Source of the DNA: Dimorphilus gyrociliatus
Taxonomy: Eukaryota; Annelida; Polychaeta; Dinophilidae
Length of the DNA: 64,000 nucleotides
Direction: 5' to 3'
Assembly: GCA_904063045.1 (NCBI GenBank)
Contig: CAJFCJ010000043.1
Coordinates: 107,501 to 171,500 of the forward strand
The position numbers and the translations under genes are program-made. Each line of letters starts with the position of its first letter. The stretch's first letter is position 1. This document shows, piece by piece, positions 58,283 to 64,000 of this stretch. The notes beneath the pieces were generated by a model, which was not told the origin of the DNA, did no database searches, and saw only the letters and a program-made list of their open reading frames with translations.

Positions 58283-61200
58283 ATGCAACAGAAAATGTCC
58301 ATGAAAGAAAACATCCATAAACCAAAAGAAAATGTCCATGAACTGAAAGAAAATGTCCATAAAGTGAAAGAAAATGTCCATAAGCTGAAAGCAAACATCC
58401 ATGAATCAAAAGAACACATAAAGTAAAGAAACTTTTTTTTAAATATAAATACATGTTGAAAAACAAATTAACACAAAACTTTAAGAAAACTGGTAGAGAT
58501 GAAGAAATCTTCAGGAAAAGAGATAAAAAATATCAACTTCCTCTTCTATTTTCACTCTCTTGAGGTAATATGAAAATTTTAATTTTTAGAGGTTTTTTTT
58601 GTTCTTATTAATCTTTGTGATTAAAAACTTTTTGATTATTTTATTAATAATCAATCTAACATAAATTTAGCAATTTTATTTGTTAATGAAGTTTTTTTTC
58701 AATGTTATTGTCAAAATACTAATTGTTACAAAAATAATCATAATAATGATATGACAAATTCATTTATTAATTTTAGTTTAGCTCTTCTTTTTCTCTAATA
58801 TTTTAGAAAAAATATTGAATAATGGACAAGTATTCTATTTGCAATGATAAATTTGTTGGTAGGCAAATAAAAGGCCAATGCTCATTGTGTCTGCATATTT
58901 GTCATATAAAATGTCTGCATGGTTTGTATTATCTTCTATTTGAAAAACATTTACTGTTTTTTTTTCTTCCAGATTCATCAACAGCATCACCACTCTGTTT
59001 TATTTGTTATAAAATAACTAAAAAAACCTGTTTTGTGATGTTAAAGAGAATTGATGAGCCAAAAAAATGCAGGGAAAGTGTACCAATAAAAAGTAATTCT
59101 ACTGCAAAACTTAATGAGAAGGAAGAAGCAATTATTGAATATCCAGAAAAGAATATTGAGGAGAATAACAGCATGACTGAGGAAAAATTAAAAATTGATG
59201 AGAAAGGAGACAATAATCAAGGACAAGAAAAGAGTACTGAAGAGTTCACAGAAGAATTGAGATTATCTATATCATGGAGTAGCAACAACAATAATGATGA
59301 AAGTATAAACACAAAGGTTGACAAAGGAAATATCATTAATGAAAGTGATATTGAATATGATAATGAAATTGAAGTTGAAAATTTTGAAACAATTCAAAAT
59401 GCATATATAGAATCTGAAAAAATTGAGGAAGAATCTTTTGAAAGTGAAACATCTGCCAAAGAAAATTCTTCTGACAATTTTCATTTTAAAATTCTGCCAC
59501 ATGGAAGTCAAAAAGGCAAAGACTTACTTTTTCACAAATGTTTTTCATATACTATTAAATTAAAAACAAAAACAACTACTGTATGGACTTGTTCTGTCAG
59601 AAGCAAAAAAAGAAAATGTAAAGCAAGCATCAATCAAAAAGGATGCAATTTTGCAATTGGGACAAACATTCATTGTCATTCACCAATAAAAAATTTAGCA
59701 ACCAGGATTTGTATAAGAAATGAAATCAAAGACAATTGTTCTAGTGATATAAATTCTTCAGGTAAAAGAATTGCTGAAAATGTTCTTGTCAAGTATTCTA
59801 GTGCTTCAAACTTACCAAATATAATTAATTGTAAAGAAGTGGCAAATTGGAATAGAAGGAAGAACAGGCCTATTGTACCCAATGATAAAAACTTTGAGCT
59901 GAATATGACATTCATTCCTCCTGAATTTTTAAAGAAGGATATAAATATGAATAATGAGAGGATCATTATTTTTGCAACAAATCATCAATTGGAGCTATTG
60001 TCAAAGGGGAAAATTTGGTACCTTGATGGTACTTTTAAGATTGCCAGTGAACCTTTCATTCAAATGTACTCTATTCATGTATTTTTGAAAAAAAATAGAC
60101 AGCTTAAGCAAGTTCCATTGCTTTTTTCTTTTCTGTCTTCTAAAAAAAAGAGAGCATATAAACTACTTTTCCAGGTAAGAATTACATTTCATAAATATAC
60201 TTACTAATAAGCAATCATGTTAAATTTTTAAGGCTGTGAAGGATTTAGCTGAAAATTGTGCTCCTAAGAAAATAGTCTTAGACTATGAAAAGGCTGTTTG
60301 GAAAACTTTACAAAATATATGGCCTGATGCTGTCTTGACTGGATGTTCATTTCACTGGTCTCAGGCAATATTTAGAAAAATTCAGGTTTATTAATTTCTA
60401 AAATTTTTAACAATCCAATTAATATTTGTTTTGTTTAAGGAACTCAGTTATAGCAGGAAATTTAGAAAAAAAGAGGGAGCTTGGGAATCCATGAGAATGA
60501 TTATGTCTTTGCCATATTTGCCTCATGGCATGATTGAAAATCAATTCAATAAAATTGAAAATCAACTGACAAAAGAAAATAAACTGTCTGATTTGTTGGA
60601 CTATGTGTCTAATACTTGGATAAAAAATACAGAGACTTGGTCTCTTTTTGATCAAAGCATAAGGACAAATAATGATCTGGAAGGTTATCATCAAAGGCTG
60701 AATAAAATTGTTGGAGAAAATGTTTCTTTTTATTTAGTGATTGATGATTTAAAGAGGGAAGCAGACATGATAAATCTGTACAAAAAGCTTTTAAGTGAGA
60801 GAAAGATAATTAGACTTCAAAGGAAGACTTATAGCCAAATTTAAAAAGATCTTTTCTTAATTTGGAAAAATTTTAAAACAGGTGAAATTAATGCAAACCA
60901 GCTTCTGCAGCTTTGCTAAGAATTATATTATTGAAAACAATTGACAATACCTTGATATCAAAAAACTTTACTTGAAAACACTGGTCATTTAATTGTAAAA
61001 CTTGAAAAAAGTTTGTCTTTCTTTTAAAGTTGTTTACAAATAATCAATACACAATTTATATGGTAAACCTAAAGTTGCATATATAAAAAATTTTCTATTA
61101 ACTTGTTTTTCAATATAGATTTACATTTAAATGAAATTTATTTTTATTCATGTTTTATTTTAGTTCATGGATATTTACTTTTAGTTTATAGACATTTTCT

Positions 61201-61463
61201 TTCACTTTATGGACGTTTTCTTTCACTCCATAAGGAAATATAATTCCTAAAATATTAAGCTAATAGAAAAAGTTAAGTGATTTTTTTCGTGAATATTTCA
61301 TTTATTAAGTATATGTTTAATATATTCTTTTACCAAAGGTTTACTTTTTCAACATATATTTATATTTATATGAAATTTATTTTAATGGATGTTTTCTTTC
61401 AGTTCATGGACATTTTCTTTCAGTTTATGGATGTTTTCTTTCATGGACATTTTCTATTGACCC
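58283..61463 (+). mobile_element. MULE transposon 5, nearly intact, with long inverted termini
   Basis: CCTTTAGTATG is present at 58272-58282 and again at 61464-61474. The ends are inverted repeats of about 80 bp built of roughly 20-bp units (AAAATGTCCAT(G/A)AA..GAAAG), left 58283-58415, right 61380-61463, with another block at 61164-61235. Between them lies one gene. The element sits in the right end of MULE 4. Length 3181 bp. Confidence 0.95.
58822..60907 (+). CDS. MULE-5 transposase: PHD-like finger, FLYWCH, DDE
   Basis: Exons 58822-58921, 58973-60174, 60233-60385, 60440-60918, with good splice sites and matching phases. MDKYSIC...CSLCLHICHIKC plus CFICYK across intron 1 forms the finger, though its first Cys pair is partly lost. 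An acidic linker of about 150 aa follows. FLYWCH: TVWTCSVR, KCKASI, HCH. Transposase core: NHQLELL, WYLDGTFK (first Asp), KIVLDYEKAVW (second Asp), GCSFHWSQA, RTNNDLEGYHQRLN (Glu). A TAA at 60842-60844 stops it about 25 codons short; readable sequence continues to TAA near 60917. It would cut and paste the element at its inverted ends. This is the best-preserved copy here. Confidence 0.85.
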
Positions 61464-61519
61464 CCTTTAGTATGATTACCTTAGAATGGGCCGAAATGTC
61501 CTGACCCCCGTTTGAGGAG

Positions 61520-62330
61520 CAGGGTTGATAGTTTTTGACACTACCTGGTCTTCTAAGTAGAATATCTAAGGGTTAGGGATAGTTGAAAAGGTTAGGTACA
61601 GCCAAGGGCTGGGTTAGGGCTATGCATATATGCATTTTCTGCTAAAAACATAATTTCTCCATATCTTCAAAATTAATTTCACTTTGAAAGAAAAATTTTT
61701 TATAAGCTTCACCAATTTCAATATTATTTTTTCCATAAAACTCCTCTATAATGAAAAATAGTATGATTAAAATTAATTTAAATAGCTAAAATCCTTAATC
61801 TCAACTTTGATTTTTACAATCAATATTAATATCTTGGATAATCATATATTTTTCAAATTTTTTGACATTAATTTGGTTTCAGATTAAATTTTTGACAAAT
61901 ATACATCCGAAAACATATATCAAGGAGGAATGTATTATCACTTGCTCTCAAATATATTGGAATAATTCCAAGAGGCTTTGATTCAGGAAATTCTTGAGAT
62001 TTTCCAAAAAAACAACTTTAATCTTATATTGAAAATTATTAAATGCCAAAAAAAAGTCAATTTGAAATCAATTATTTGTCTTGTAAAAGTGCACAATTTT
62101 CATCAGCACTTTCAAAATCTCATGCTCTTAAAATGTTGAACTTTTCAAAATTAATAGCTGTATTGATTTGGAACCTATAGTTCTCTTGTTTAGTCACCTT
62201 ATAATTTTTTAACAAGGTGGTAGTAAATTCATAATTTGTACAGTTATTGGATATTGTAGTATAGCTGAAAAAGGAATTTCCCAAAAACCTTAGGATAGGA
62301 TTAGCTTCTCTGATTAGGATATAAAGGTTG
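61520..62330. other. Spacer with MITE-like remnant
   Basis: 61560-61640 (AAGGGTTAGGG..., GGGCTGGGTTAGGG, ending TGCATTTTCTGC) resembles the MITE at 18881-19084. The rest is AT-rich with no gene. Confidence 0.4.
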
Positions 62331-62336
62331 ATGTAG

Positions 62337-64000
62337 GGATCATTCGGCCTGGGACAGTTCAGCCTGTTTTTCAGACAATTTGGCCTGTTTTTGGGACAAT
62401 TCCGTCTATTTGCAATTCAGCGAATTTTGAGACAATTCAGCCTTTTCAGGAGAATTTAACCTATAAATTTATATTCAAAACTGTAATTTGAACAATGTTT
62501 ATCTTTATTAATATTTGCTATTGATGTATAGAATGTTAAATATCAAAACACTACAAGCAAAAAATACAAAAAAAACCCAAAATTACAAACAACTACTATT
62601 AAACTTAATAATCATGCAATGTTTAACTCCACTAACCCATCTAAAAGATTATCTAAAGTGAGTTTATTAGTTTCCAAGTTGTCCCATAAATTAAATATTT
62701 TAGATTGTAGGTAGGCTTGTTTTATTCTCTGCATTCCCTTTAACTTGTTTTCAGAAAGTAGCTTCTTATAAATTGTAATTAAATCAGCTTCTCTGGCTAA
62801 TTCATTTACAAGATTGTAGAAATTTTCATTTGCTCTTACTGCTGTATTTAGTCTGCAGTGCCATCCTTCAACATTATTGTTAGTTCTGATGGTCATGTTG
62901 TACACAGACCAATACTTTTGTTTCCAAATGTTGCTATAGATATAGGTCCTTTCCATATAATCTAATAAATCTCCATATAAATTTTTCTTTAAGAGTTCAT
63001 ACTTTATTTCATTAAATGTTGAAACAATGCATTTATGTGGGATATATGAGAGACACATGAGTTTTCTCAGAATTTCAGGAAAAATTTCAGTAACTGCTTT
63101 CCACAAGCCTGCCTGAAAGTCTAATACAAGCCTTTGCAGTTTATTCTCTATCATTATACTTTCTATTTCCTTCAAGAACAGAATAATTTTGTATTTTTTC
63201 TAGCAAGTTTTTTTAATTACTCACTCTGAAAACTTCCAAGTAGTGTTTCTTCTTCTTTCCACTCATTAAGACAAACAAAAGTGGAACTTGATGATATTCA
63301 TCCTTTTTCTTAATGAAGCCATGTATGGAAAATAGTTGATAGAATGGGGGTCTAACAACTTTAAATGTTCCATCAACAAACCATATTTTACATTTGGACA
63401 ATAGGCTAATTTGATGACATGGTACCAAAAATTATGTTTCTATGGTTTTTTCCTTGAATATCTTGCACTAAAAATTGTTTAGGTATTTCATTCATATCTA
63501 GTTGAAAAAATAATTCTTCTGGGTGCTTAGGTCTAAGGTTTTGTTTGTATCTATTTGCTGTTCTTTTAAATGATTCAATTGTAGGCAAACATTTAATTGA
63601 ATTACAAAATTCCATTGCAGTATCTTCAGCTAAATGTTTTCCAGACTTTTCATTTCTTTCCAAGGTAAGACACTTTAAATGAAGTCTTGCTTTTATGCTT
63701 AGTTTTAAATTCTTTCCAGAATTAGAATGATTATGATCATTTTTTATTAGAAATTTTGAACCTTTTTGAATAATATAAGCATTACAGGTCTCATTTTTAG
63801 ATCTTTGTGAACACCTCCAAATGTTAGAGCTTTTTGTTTTTAGTGAGAAGGAAAAATTATTATGCAATAAAATATCTTTTCCTCTTTTACTTCCATTCTT
63901 GACAATTTCAAAATCATTTTCATTTGCTTCATAAACACTTATTTCCTTGCTTGTATCAAATGATACTTCATCTTGAATGTCAACTCTTTGATCTTGATCA
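62337..64000 (-). mobile_element. MULE transposon 6, cut by the window end
   Basis: Left terminus at about 62337 with CATTCGGCCTGGGACAG, then GACAATTTGGCCTG-type sub-repeats to about 62455. The minus-strand gene reads FLYWCH (IWRCSQR, TCNAYI, HNH; RC near 63800), WFVDGTFK (first Asp), RLVLDFQAGLW (second Asp) and NNNVEGWHCRLN (Glu), ending at LNIA near 62612. The conserved GCSFH...Q stretch after the second Asp is missing (EIFPEILRKLMC), so there is an internal deletion. The gene start lies outside the window. Confidence 0.8.

Larger units (their letters stand above)
55752..61508 (+). mobile_element. MULE transposon 4, interrupted by MULE 5
   Basis: The flanks CGTTTAAGG (55743-55751) and CGTTTGAGG (61509-61517) form a 9-bp target duplication with one change. 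The ends align ungapped over 22 bp, sharing GACATTTCGGCCCA. On the left follow GGACAGTTTGGCCCA-type sub-repeats to about 55832. The gene runs 56091-58098: PHD-like finger (CWKC, CKLC, HTKC | CPDC) across 56197/56253; FLYWCH (ITWRCTQR, PCPAYI, HLH); IDATFKLD; CVLDFEKAIW; GCSFHLKQA; NNHVEAWHSRLN. Exon 3 (56470) ends 57327, exon 4 ends about 57540. Lesions: TAA at 56378-56380 and a one-base loss near 57965. Catalytic D, D and E are all present. Confidence 0.85.

Noticed and set aside
58290-58415. Regularly spaced 20-bp repeats that look CRISPR-like; also minus-strand ORFs encoding repeated WTFS.. motifs
   Set aside because: They are the sub-repeats of the MULE-5 terminus, mirrored at 61380-61463 and bounded by a target duplication. 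The ORFs are shadows of the repeat.
58922-58972. LYYLLFEKHLLFFFLP as part of the MULE-5 transposase
   Set aside because: Bounded by GT and a polypyrimidine tract plus CAG; removing it joins the two halves of the zinc finger in phase as in the other copies.

Overview
The window looks like AT-rich metazoan nuclear DNA. Genes are broken into exons by very short introns (about 55-80 bp, GT...AG). The families present are typical of animals: polycystin-1, LDLa/leucine-rich-repeat GPCR, TRIM-type RING/B-box, PAN/apple, trefoil, MAM, discoidin (F5/8C), fucolectin, CD225/dispanin. The species cannot be named from sequence alone. A small-genome invertebrate such as a rotifer or a comparably compact lophotrochozoan would fit, but that is a guess.

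Layout. 1-893 (-): 3' part of an unknown extracellular-type gene cut by the window edge. 1.6-2.3 kb: small gene and repeat scraps. 2.86-4.49 kb (-): an intact single-exon RING/B-box/coiled-coil/LRR protein. 4.8-5.1 kb: Tc1/mariner transposase relic. 6.98-8.18 kb: dead paralogue of the secreted gene at 25.2-26.8 kb, cut by a TIR element (8.18-9.04 kb) that carries an LTR. 9.4-10.3 and 15.2-16.2 kb: two copies of an LTR/leader/gag-start repeat. 10.9-14 kb (-): LDLa-LRR 7TM receptor of the LGR/relaxin-receptor type with two frame lesions. 16.5-19.8 kb (-): divergent PAN/SRCR-like extracellular exons. 20.8-23.9 kb: Ty3-type RNase H relic invaded by a MULE. 23.9-24.8 kb: duplicated slice of the RING/LRR gene fused to an LTR. 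25.2-26.8 kb (+): intact five-exon secreted GDPH-domain protein. 28.6-30.7 kb: decayed MAM gene, MULE fragment, PAN+trefoil gene. 31.8-32.3 kb: CD225/dispanin gene. 32.8-36.1 kb: LRR gene fragment, antisense LTR and nested MULE.

The centrepiece is 36.2-53.9 kb (+): one gene of about 24 exons for a giant polycystin-1-like protein. Its ectodomain is a mosaic of F5/8C, PAN, two C-type lectin, fibrinogen-C and fucolectin domains, then three copies of an unrecognised Cys domain, PKD-like repeats, REJ, a degenerate GPS, PLAT, and the multi-pass polycystin channel region. Two apparent one-base frame breaks interrupt it.

54.4-64 kb is transposon-dense: an LTR and three MULE transposons, one complete copy (58283-61463) nested inside the right end of another. 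The MULEs share an unusual protein plan: N-terminal PHD-like C4HC3 finger, acidic linker, FLYWCH finger, DDE transposase. Their termini are built of short tandem sub-repeats. Transposons explain most non-genic sequence and several broken genes. Nothing prokaryotic, no CRISPR array and no RNA gene was recognised.
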